Assembly: GCA_019412865.1 (NCBI GenBank)
Contig: DXOJ01000174.1
Span: 1 to 8,620 of the forward strand
Source: Bacteroides sp.
GTDB taxonomy: Bacteria; Bacteroidota; Bacteroidia; Bacteroidales; Bacteroidaceae
Length of the DNA stretch: 8,620 bases
Direction: 5' to 3'
The first letter of the stretch is position 1, and each line of letters starts with the position of its first letter. Made by a program: the position numbers and the translations under genes. This document shows, piece after piece, positions 1-6,108 of this stretch. The notes under the pieces are model-generated. The model searched no databases, had not been told where the DNA came from, and saw only the letters and a list, made by a program, of their open reading frames with translations.

Positions 1-654
1 GATAATGAAATGTTGGCATATGAATCTCGGAAAGGTTTAGTCATTTCAGATAAAAACGGGCATATCCGGAAAAACATAAAGACTGAAATATGTCCATGCA
101 ACGCTGTCGCTTTGAGAGATGGCGGTTACTATATAGTTGGAAAAGAGAATCAGGGAGATCTGTTTACTTCAATCTGGTATTTGTCGAATGAATATGAGTT
201 ATCAAGAAAGGCAGATGGATTAAAAAGTGTGTATTCATTGGCGTTAAGTGGCAACAATAACTGGTTATATGCTTTTGGATATGACACGCGGCGTGGATTC
301 AGCTATAAGGTGAATAAGGAACATAAGGATTTACTATATGGGCAGGAATTCTATTATATTCATGTGCCGGATCAATCTGATGGGGCAGAAACGACATCCG
401 CAATCTGTGATAATTTTGGAAGAACGTATCTGGCAACGGCGTATGGTATTCAGATCTGTGATTATAATGGAAGAAGTGAAGCTATTCTATCCATGCCGGG
501 AAATGTGAAACCTGTATCTGTTGCATGGGGAGGAGAAGCTATGAATGTGCTTTATGTGCTTTGTAATAATGGTTGGATTTACAAAAGAACATTAAATACG
601 AAAGGAGCTTCTTTAGAAGGCGTAATGCCGGTTATTAGAGTTGGGGCTGGATAA
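1..654 (+). CDS. SMP-30/gluconolactonase-like beta-propeller protein, C-terminal part (5' end cut by window)
   Basis: The frame is open back to base 1 (Asp-Asn-Glu precede the Met at 10), so this is the 3' part of a longer gene and Met-10 is probably internal. The 217 visible residues end in the typical SMP-30/LRE pattern: an Asp-x-x-Gly-Arg-x-Tyr-x-Ala-Thr strand, then Gly-Ile-Gln and Asp-x-x-Gly-Arg (about 409-477), a Trp-Gly-Gly turn and Leu-Tyr-Val strand (about 526-558), and a closing Thr-Lys-Gly segment near 597-606. The family consists of six-bladed propellers, many of them metal-dependent lactonases. Where such enzymes have an Asp-Gly just before the Asp-x-x-Gly strand, this protein has Thr-Thr-Ser-Ala (about 391-402), so lactonase activity is doubtful. 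It may be a domain of a larger secreted or periplasmic enzyme, since the N-terminus and any signal peptide lie outside the window. The glycerate kinase gene starts 40 bases downstream on the same strand. The family call is fairly sure; the activity is not. Confidence 0.7.
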   Translation, partial: DNEMLAYESRKGLVISDKNGHIRKNIKTEICPCNAVALRDGGYYIVGKENQGDLFTSIWYLSNEYELSRKADGLKSVYSLALSGNNNWLYAFGYDTRRGFSYKVNKEHKDLLYGQEFYYIHVPDQSDGAETTSAICDNFGRTYLATAYGIQICDYNGRSEAILSMPGNVKPVSVAWGGEAMNVLYVLCNNGWIYKRTLNTKGASLEGVMPVIRVGAG

Positions 655-667
655 GTGGTCTGCTAAA

Positions 668-675
668 TAAATTTG
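668..675 (+). promoter_or_regulatory. Candidate Bacteroides -7 element upstream of glycerate kinase
   Basis: TAAATTTG matches the Bacteroidota -7 consensus TAnnTTTG and ends 20 bases before the glycerate kinase ATG. No good TTTG -33 box stands at the usual 19-21 base spacing; the nearest TTG (641-643) is about 24 bases away. The element could be chance in AT-rich sequence. If real, it would let the kinase and permease be transcribed apart from the upstream gene, with a leader of only about 15 bases. Confidence 0.3.
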
Positions 676-694
676 TTATGTAAATATAGGTTGT

Positions 695-1846
695 ATGAAG
701 AAAATTATTTTAGCATTTGATTCATTCAAAGGATCAGCAGGTTCACTGGATATTGCCCGGTACGCCCGGCAGGCTATCCGGAAAGAACTGCCTTATTGTG
801 AGGTATTAGAATTTCCGGTAGCTGATGGTGGTGAAGGAACTACCGAGGCCATTTGTACTGCTCTGGAAGTGAATAAGATCTTCTGTGAGGTGCATGACCC
901 GTTAATGAATCCGGTGGAAGTTTCTTATGGAATAACAAAAGATGGAGCTACTGCAATTTTAGAAATGGCATCAGCAAGCGGATTGCCTTTAGTCGCATTT
1001 CCTTTACGCAATCCGATGAATACGACTTCTTATGGGACTGGCGAAGTGATCTTGGATGCATTGAACCGCGGGTGTCGTCAATTTATTGTAGGACTTGGCG
1101 GCAGTGCAACCAATGATGCTGGCATGGGTATATTAAGTGCTTTAGGTATTCGTTTCTTTGAAAAATCGGGAGAACGATTAGAACCGAAAGGGAGTAACTT
1201 GGCTGCGATTGAGTTTATAGATGAAACCTTTGTTCATCCGGCTTTGAAAGAAGCCACTTTTACAATGGCCTGTGATGTTCATAATCCGTTCTATGGTTTG
1301 CAGGGAGCAGCCTATGTATTTGCACCCCAAAAAGGAGCTACTCCGGACCATGTTATAAGTTTGGATGAGGGGCTTCGGCATTATGCCGAGGTTATTAAGA
1401 GACAAAAACAGATGGATATTGCTTTTATTCCAGGTGCGGGAGCGGCAGGTGGTATCGGCGGAGGATTGCTTCCTTTTATACAGGCAGAGCTAAAGTCGGG
1501 CATTGATGTCATATTGGATATTCTTCATTTTCGTGAAGCATTGCAAGGCGCGGATCTTATTTTCACAGGTGAAGGGAAATTGGATGCACAAACGGGCATG
1601 GGTAAAGCGTTAGGCGGAATTTTGAAGGAAGCTCGGAAAGAAAATGTCCCTGTCATTGCTTTGGGTGGTGGGGTCGAAGCTACTGAACAACTGAATAAAA
1701 TGGGATTTACTGCTGTATTATCTATTCAGCCTGCCCCTGTATCTTTGGATAAAGCTATGCAGCAGAAGTTTACGTTGGATAATGTAGAGCGTACTGTAAC
1801 CCAATTGATACGTATTATAAAGCAATTCAGTCTGAATCAGAAATAA
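695..1846 (+). CDS. Glycerate kinase, type I (GarK/GlxK family)
   Basis: This enzyme phosphorylates D-glycerate with ATP; characterised type I members give 2-phosphoglycerate, which enters lower glycolysis. At 383 aa it has the usual full length. Family motifs appear in order: Phe-Asp-Ser-Phe-Lys-Gly-Ser (residues 8-14), Pro-Val-Ala-Asp-Gly-Gly-Glu-Gly-Thr (41-49), Gly-Leu-Gly-Gly-Ser-Ala-Thr-Asn-Asp-Ala-Gly (133-143), a glycine-rich Gly-Ala-Gly-Ala-Ala-Gly-Gly-Ile-Gly-Gly-Gly (247-257) and Thr-Gly-Glu-Gly-Lys-Leu-Asp (291-297). The ATG at 695 is right because the first motif begins only seven residues in, as in relatives. There is no signal peptide, so it is cytosolic. It lies 40 bases after the SMP-30-like gene and 15 bases before a GntP-family permease. 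This suggests an uptake-plus-phosphorylation pair for glycerate or a precursor. All core motifs are intact, so the enzyme is probably active. Confidence 0.95.
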   Translation: MKKIILAFDSFKGSAGSLDIARYARQAIRKELPYCEVLEFPVADGGEGTTEAICTALEVNKIFCEVHDPLMNPVEVSYGITKDGATAILEMASASGLPLVAFPLRNPMNTTSYGTGEVILDALNRGCRQFIVGLGGSATNDAGMGILSALGIRFFEKSGERLEPKGSNLAAIEFIDETFVHPALKEATFTMACDVHNPFYGLQGAAYVFAPQKGATPDHVISLDEGLRHYAEVIKRQKQMDIAFIPGAGAAGGIGGGLLPFIQAELKSGIDVILDILHFREALQGADLIFTGEGKLDAQTGMGKALGGILKEARKENVPVIALGGGVEATEQLNKMGFTAVLSIQPAPVSLDKAMQQKFTLDNVERTVTQLIRIIKQFSLNQK

Positions 1847-1861
1847 AATCAAGAGTTTCTC

Positions 1862-3109
1862 ATGACAACAATAGGTGCTCTAATCGGATTAATGTTATCC
1901 GTATTTTTGATTATCAAAAAAATAGCTCCAGCTTATAGTTTAATAGCCGGAGCTATTGTCGGTGGTTTATTAGGTGGATTGCCTCTGGTGGAAACTGTAA
2001 AAATGATGACGGAGGGAGTAAAAGACGTGACTCCGGCCATTATTCGTATTCTTACCGCAGGAGTGTTGTCTGGCGTTCTTATTAAAACGGGAGCGGCTGC
2101 TACTTTATCCAATGCTATCATCTCTTCATTAGGCGAGAAACGAGTATTTGGAGCTTTGGCTTTAGCTACCATGTTACTTTGTGCAGTCGGTGTATTTATA
2201 GATGTCGCTGTTATAACGGTTGCTCCTGTAGCTCTTTCCATAGGTAAACGATTAGGATTGTCTCCTTCTGTATTGTTAGTAGCTATGATAGGAGGAGGAA
2301 AATGTGGAAATATCATTTCTCCCAATCCCAATACGATTATTGCAGCTGATAATTTTGGAGCAGATCTTTCATCAGTTATGTTAGCTAATCTTTTACCTGC
2401 TTTTTTAGGATTACTGTTTACGGTATTTGTGATCGTGCGCTTTATTCCTAAGCGATTGATGGTGATGCGTGAGACAAAGGAGGAAGTGCAAGATGATAGG
2501 CAACTTCCGTCACTTGCCAGTAGTCTGGTAGCTCCTATAGTAACGATTATACTTTTAGCTTTACGTCCTGTTGCAGATATTGCTATTGACCCATTGATTG
2601 CGCTGCCCATAGGTGGTCTTTGTGGATTACTTTGTATGAGGCAGTGGAAGAATCTTTTGCCTTGTATGGAGTATGGACTGCAAAAGATGTCTTCTGTTGC
2701 TATTTTATTGGTTGCTACTGGTACTATTGCCGGAATAATAAAGAACTCTACGTTAAAAGACTGGATATTAAACCTGTTGGCGCAAGCACACTTTGATGAA
2801 GTTATGATTGCTCCTGTATCAGGGGCGCTGATGTCAGCCGCCACCGCTTCTACTACCGCAGGAAGTACTCTTGCATCCGCCTCTTTTGCAGAAACCATAT
2901 TAGCAGTAGGGATTTCCGCTGTATGGGGAGCTGCAATGATAAATTCCGGAGCAACTGTACTGGATCATTTGCCCCATGGCTCTTTTTTCCATGCCACTGG
3001 CGGCGTTTGTGAACTAACTTTTAAAGAACGACTAAAGTTAATACCTTATGAAACTCTTATTGGTGCAGTGTTAGCTGCTTCTACCACCTTGTTATGCTTA
3101 CTTTGTTAG
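1862..3109 (+). CDS. GntP-family permease (probable glycerate/sugar-acid uptake)
   Basis: This is an inner-membrane transporter of 415 aa, very hydrophobic throughout, with roughly a dozen membrane segments starting at the N-terminus. Two family landmarks are visible. One is the loop Gly-Gly-Gly-Lys-Cys-Gly-Asn-Ile-Ile-Ser-Pro-Asn-Pro-Asn-Thr (residues 144-158), in the place of the proline-rich GntP loop. The other is Leu-Asp-His-Leu-Pro-His-Gly (367-373), matching the Leu-Asp-x-x-Pro-His-x signature near the C-terminus. GntP proteins import gluconate or other hydroxy-acids by proton symport. The substrate here is inferred from the glycerate kinase ending 15 bases upstream, so glycerate is the first guess. 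A basic/acidic linker (about 195-216) divides the protein into two halves. The stop codon is 7 bases from that of the convergent EamA gene, and no terminator hairpin fits between them. Confidence 0.88.
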   Translation: MTTIGALIGLMLSVFLIIKKIAPAYSLIAGAIVGGLLGGLPLVETVKMMTEGVKDVTPAIIRILTAGVLSGVLIKTGAAATLSNAIISSLGEKRVFGALALATMLLCAVGVFIDVAVITVAPVALSIGKRLGLSPSVLLVAMIGGGKCGNIISPNPNTIIAADNFGADLSSVMLANLLPAFLGLLFTVFVIVRFIPKRLMVMRETKEEVQDDRQLPSLASSLVAPIVTIILLALRPVADIAIDPLIALPIGGLCGLLCMRQWKNLLPCMEYGLQKMSSVAILLVATGTIAGIIKNSTLKDWILNLLAQAHFDEVMIAPVSGALMSAATASTTAGSTLASASFAETILAVGISAVWGAAMINSGATVLDHLPHGSFFHATGGVCELTFKERLKLIPYETLIGAVLAASTTLLCLLC

Positions 3110-3116
3110 TTGTGGC

Positions 3117-4034
3117 TTATACTTCTTTTCCTATCTTTTCGAAGTCAGCTCTCGATTTACTTTGAGTCACAATATATACTCCCAGGAATACAAGTGCGAT
3201 AGCAATCCCTTTCTCCCAGCCGAAACTTCCGATGCCCATCGCGATTGCCGCAATCGTAGCCACGATGGGTTGCATATAATTGTACATACTGACTACCGTA
3301 GGACGGAGCAGCCTCTGTGCAGTCATAATGCAGAGATACGCGAGGAAACTACCTCCTAATACGACATAAAGTACCTGTAGAATGGCGACAGTGGAAATAG
3401 AAGTCCATTGAATCGTAGAAATATCATAATAGGAGAACGGAATGTAACACATTGAAGCATATATGAACATCCATTTATTAATCGTTACTGCCGAATATCG
3501 TTGAGACAATCCCTTGAATACAGTCAGGTATATGGAAAAACTGATTTGCGCAACGAGACAAAGCAAGTCACCAATCAGGCTTCCATTTCCGTTGTTTCCT
3601 GCCTGGCTGCTCATAATGAGAATGAGCGCTCCCATAGCACCTATAAAAATTCCCAGTACTTTTTTATTTGTCACCGGTTCTTTTAAATAGATAGCTGCTA
3701 CAACCATTGTTACAATCGGTAGAGTGGTAGTTACGATAGAAGCATCAATAGGAGAAGTCATAGAAAGCCCGAAGATGAACACTCCTTGATTGAATACTAG
3801 CGCAAACAGTGAAGCAAAGAAGATTTTCAGCATATCCTGATGGTTCACATGTTCCTGTTTGCAAAATATAGAAAGGATCCAGAAAGCGGCTGCTGCCCCT
3901 ACCATGCGGAATGTAGTAACAGAAATCGGGGAAAACTCTTGAAGAGCCGACTTACCGATGGGAGACATTAATCCCCACATAACGTTTGCTGTAAGCGCAA
4001 ACAAATGACCATACAGGTTCTTACTTTTGTCCAT
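3117..4034 (-). CDS. EamA/DMT-family transporter
   Basis: This is an inner-membrane protein of 305 aa with about ten hydrophobic segments arranged as two EamA repeats (about residues 10-140 and 153-290). Landmarks of the drug/metabolite transporter superfamily are visible: Trp-Gly-Leu in the first helix (20-22), Leu-Lys-Glu-Pro at the end of repeat one (117-120), and Tyr-Asn-Tyr-Met-Gln-Pro-Ile-Val-Ala in repeat two (251-259). Family members export amino acids, metabolites or drugs, and nothing here fixes the substrate. The ATG at 4034 is followed by a short charged N-terminus and then the first helix, which supports the start. Transcription probably begins at the TACCTTTG element at 4105-4098. 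The gene stands alone on this strand, convergent with the permease and divergent from the ATPase gene. Confidence 0.92.
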   Translation of the reverse strand: MDKSKNLYGHLFALTANVMWGLMSPIGKSALQEFSPISVTTFRMVGAAAAFWILSIFCKQEHVNHQDMLKIFFASLFALVFNQGVFIFGLSMTSPIDASIVTTTLPIVTMVVAAIYLKEPVTNKKVLGIFIGAMGALILIMSSQAGNNGNGSLIGDLLCLVAQISFSIYLTVFKGLSQRYSAVTINKWMFIYASMCYIPFSYYDISTIQWTSISTVAILQVLYVVLGGSFLAYLCIMTAQRLLRPTVVSMYNYMQPIVATIAAIAMGIGSFGWEKGIAIALVFLGVYIVTQSKSRADFEKIGKEV

Positions 4035-4097
4035 GTTGATACTATTTATTTTACCATATCTCTGATATCATTAACAATCAAATAGAGAAAACGGTTG

Positions 4098-4105
4098 CAA
4101 AGGTA
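4098..4105 (-). promoter_or_regulatory. Bacteroides -7 element for the EamA gene
   Basis: Read on the - strand this is TACCTTTG followed by C, a full match to the Bacteroidota -7 consensus TAnnTTTG. It sits about 64 bases upstream of the EamA ATG, inside the divergent gap. No clear TTTG -33 box is present, but its expected place (about 4125-4130) overlaps the -7 element of the opposite promoter. Confidence 0.6.
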
Positions 4106-4127
4106 GTCTTTTATCGTATGATTTGTT

Positions 4128-4135
4128 TATATTTG
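4128..4135 (+). promoter_or_regulatory. Bacteroides -7 element for the ATPase operon
   Basis: TATATTTG followed by C is a full match to TAnnTTTG and ends 22 bases before the ATG at 4157. The leader would be only about 15-18 bases, which favours the ATG at 4157 over the TTG at 4148. No good -33 box is visible. The expected -33 position (about 4105-4108) abuts the opposing -7 element. Confidence 0.6.
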
Positions 4136-4156
4136 CCTTGATTAAACTTGAATATT

Positions 4157-5020
4157 ATGGAACAACAAGCCAATTATATCCGTCGTATCGAGATACACGG
4201 ACTATGGGAACGCTTTAATATAGGATGGGATTTGCGTCCCGATGTGAACATCCTCTCCGGCATCAACGGAGTGGGGAAGACTACCATTCTGAACCGTTCG
4301 GTGGGATACCTCGAAGAACTTTCCGGTGAAATGAAAAGTGACGAGAAGAACGGTGTGCGTCTCTTTTTCGACAATCCCCAGGCAACCTATATTCCTTATG
4401 ACGTCATCCGGAGCTACGACCGTCCCCTGATTATGGGTGACTTCACAGCCCGCATGGCCGACAAGAATGTAAAGTCTGAACTGGACTGGCAGCTTTATCT
4501 CTTGCAACGCCGTTACCTCGATTATCAGGTCAACATTGGTAATAAGATGATTGAAATGCTTTCCAGTATTGATGAAGAAGAGCGTCGTAAAGCAGCTACA
4601 TTATCTGTAGCCAAACGTCGTTTTCAGGATATGATTGACGAACTATTTAGCTATACACGCAAAAAGATAGACAGGAAACGGAACGATATCGCTTTCTATC
4701 AGGATGGCGAACTATTATTCCCTTATAAACTGTCGTCCGGTGAAAAGCAAATGCTGGTTATCCTACTGACCGTACTCGTGCAGGACAACAGCCATTGTGT
4801 ATTGTTTATGGATGAACCGGAAGCCTCCCTTCATATAGAATGGCAGCAGAAACTGATTGCTATGATACGTGAACTGAATCCGAATGTGCAGATTATCCTG
4901 ACTACCCATTCGCCTGCCGTCATTATGGAAGGCTGGCTGGATGCCGTGACAGAAGTAAGCGATATATCTACCACCGTAGGGCACAAGCTCGACAAGGATT
5001 CTTCCAACTGTAATTTGTAA
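4157..5020 (+). CDS. Compact ABC/AAA-type ATPase, AriA/OLD-like, partner of the DUF4435 gene
   Basis: This is a soluble ATPase of 287 aa. Visible parts are Walker A Gly-Ile-Asn-Gly-Val-Gly-Lys-Thr-Thr (residues 35-43), an ABC-like signature Leu-Ser-Ser-Gly-Glu-Lys-Gln (192-198), Walker B with Val-Leu-Phe-Met-Asp-Glu-Pro (215-221; Asp219/Glu220), and a switch histidine in Thr-Thr-His-Ser-Pro (249-253). Between Walker A and the signature lies a charged helical insertion (about 105-175), short for this class. These features place it with AAA_15/AAA_21/OLD-like ATPases, which often work with a TOPRIM-type effector. Here a DUF4435 gene follows after 22 bases, as AriB follows AriA in PARIS phage defence. 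AriA proteins are usually clearly longer, so the kinship is of architecture rather than proven orthology. An in-frame TTG at 4148 could add three residues, but the ATG at 4157 is the better start. All nucleotide-binding motifs are intact. Its last codons lie in a heptamer repeat. Confidence 0.85.
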   Translation: MEQQANYIRRIEIHGLWERFNIGWDLRPDVNILSGINGVGKTTILNRSVGYLEELSGEMKSDEKNGVRLFFDNPQATYIPYDVIRSYDRPLIMGDFTARMADKNVKSELDWQLYLLQRRYLDYQVNIGNKMIEMLSSIDEEERRKAATLSVAKRRFQDMIDELFSYTRKKIDRKRNDIAFYQDGELLFPYKLSSGEKQMLVILLTVLVQDNSHCVLFMDEPEASLHIEWQQKLIAMIRELNPNVQIILTTHSPAVIMEGWLDAVTEVSDISTTVGHKLDKDSSNCNL

Positions 5021-5037
5021 TTCGTAACCTGTAATAG
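5010..5037 (+). repeat. Four-copy tandem heptamer (GTAAnnn) across the ATPase stop codon
   Basis: The four units are GTAATTT, GTAATTC, GTAACCT and GTAATAG, joined without gaps. The TAA of unit two is the stop codon of the ATPase gene, and the rest fills most of the 22-base gap before the DUF4435 ATG. Because 7 is not a multiple of 3, the TAA of successive units falls in different frames (5011, 5018, 5025, 5032), so all three + frames are closed. Confidence 0.75.
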
Positions 5038-5042
5038 AACAA

Positions 5043-6071
5043 ATGGCAACTTCACTACGAGATAATCTGACTTCTTCTTATTTCAATGCCGCCCATAAGC
5101 TTTATCCGAAGAAAGCCCGCCGACGTATCATCGCTTACGTAGAAAGCTATGACGACATCGCTTTCTGGCGCACATTGCTTGAAGAGTTTGAAGACGACGA
5201 ACACTATTTCCAAGTGATGCTTCCTTCGGCCACCTCCCTGGCAAAAGGAAAAAAGATGGTACTCATGAACACGCTGAATACAGCCGAATTGGGGAGAAGT
5301 CTGATTGCCTGTGTGGACAGTGACTATGATTTCCTGTTGCAGGGAGCTACCAATACCTCCCGTAAAATCAACCGGAGCAGGTATATTTTTCAGACTTATA
5401 CCTATGCTATTGAAAACTATCATTGTTTTGCCGAAAGCCTTCACGAAGTATGTGTGCAGGCTACGTTGAATGACCGTTCCATTTTAGATTTCAACTTCTA
5501 CCTGAAGAAGTACTCCGAAATAGTATATCCGCTTTTCCTCTGGAACGTATGGTTCTATCGCCAACGGGATACTTATACTTTCCCTATGTACGATTTCCAT
5601 ACTTATACTTCTTTGCGCGAGATTAATCTCCGGCATCCGGAAAAGAGCTTGGAATCCCTTCAACAACGGGTTAATCAGAAGTTGGCAGAGTTGAAAAGGA
5701 AATTTCCCCATAACATCAATCAGGTGAATGGATTGCGGACTGAATTTAAAGAGCTGGGCTTGGTGCCGGAAACTACTTACTTGTATATGCAGGGACACCA
5801 TGTGATGGATAATGTGGTAATGAAACTACTGATTCCGGTCTGCACCGTGCTGCGTCGTGAACGGGAACAGGAAATCAAGCGGCTGGCCGAACACAATGAA
5901 CAGTTCAGAAACGAACTGACTTGTTATCAGAACAGCCAGGTGAACGTAGAAATCATGCTCAAGAAGAATGTAGCCTACAAAAGACTCTTCCATTATGATT
6001 GGCTACGGCAGGATATCAGTGAATATTTGGAAGAAGGAAAGAATAAAGAAGAAAAGAAACAGAGATCATAA
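5043..6071 (+). CDS. DUF4435 (TOPRIM-like) protein, AriB-like partner of the upstream ATPase
   Basis: This is a soluble protein of 342 aa without a signal peptide. It shows the DUF4435 pattern: Tyr-Val-Glu-Ser-Tyr-Asp-Asp-Ile-Ala-Phe-Trp (residues 32-42), with Glu34 as the likely TOPRIM glutamate, then Cys-Val-Asp-Ser-Asp-Tyr-Asp (90-96) giving an Asp-x-Asp pair at 92/94, Ile-Glu-Asn-Tyr-His (123-127), and a Gln-Gly-His-His-Val-Met-Asp segment (250-256) like the Gly-His/Lys block near the family's C-terminal end. TOPRIM-type acidic residues suggest a metal-dependent nuclease; AriB of PARIS is a DUF4435 effector reported to attack host tRNA. A charged, probably coiled-coil stretch (about 270-296) and a Lys/Glu-rich tail end the protein. 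The ATG at 5043 opens just before conserved sequence. The ATPase ends 22 bases upstream and the MscS gene starts 37 bases downstream. The nuclease role is inferred; the family call is firm. Confidence 0.85.
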   Translation: MATSLRDNLTSSYFNAAHKLYPKKARRRIIAYVESYDDIAFWRTLLEEFEDDEHYFQVMLPSATSLAKGKKMVLMNTLNTAELGRSLIACVDSDYDFLLQGATNTSRKINRSRYIFQTYTYAIENYHCFAESLHEVCVQATLNDRSILDFNFYLKKYSEIVYPLFLWNVWFYRQRDTYTFPMYDFHTYTSLREINLRHPEKSLESLQQRVNQKLAELKRKFPHNINQVNGLRTEFKELGLVPETTYLYMQGHHVMDNVVMKLLIPVCTVLRREREQEIKRLAEHNEQFRNELTCYQNSQVNVEIMLKKNVAYKRLFHYDWLRQDISEYLEEGKNKEEKKQRS

Positions 6072-6108
6072 ATAAAAGAAAAACTAAAAAAGAGAGAGAC
6101 GATTGCTT

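Noticed and set aside
1933..2898. A 321-residue open frame on the - strand opposite the permease
   Set aside because: It is fully antisense to a well-supported membrane protein. Its low-complexity Ala/Ile/Thr/Pro make-up is what the complement of hydrophobic codons gives, and no family motif or start context was seen.
4043..4085. CTATTT/AAATAG inverted repeat in the divergent gap as an operator
   Set aside because: It is only six AT-rich bases per arm with about 30 bases between them, which is easily chance.
4148..4156. TTG start three codons upstream of the ATPase ATG
   Set aside because: An ATG follows at once. The -7 element at 4128-4135 would place the TTG only a few bases after the transcription start.
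4202..4507. A 101-residue - strand frame within the ATPase gene
   Set aside because: It lies opposite the Walker A-containing region of a convincing ATPase and has no recognisable features.
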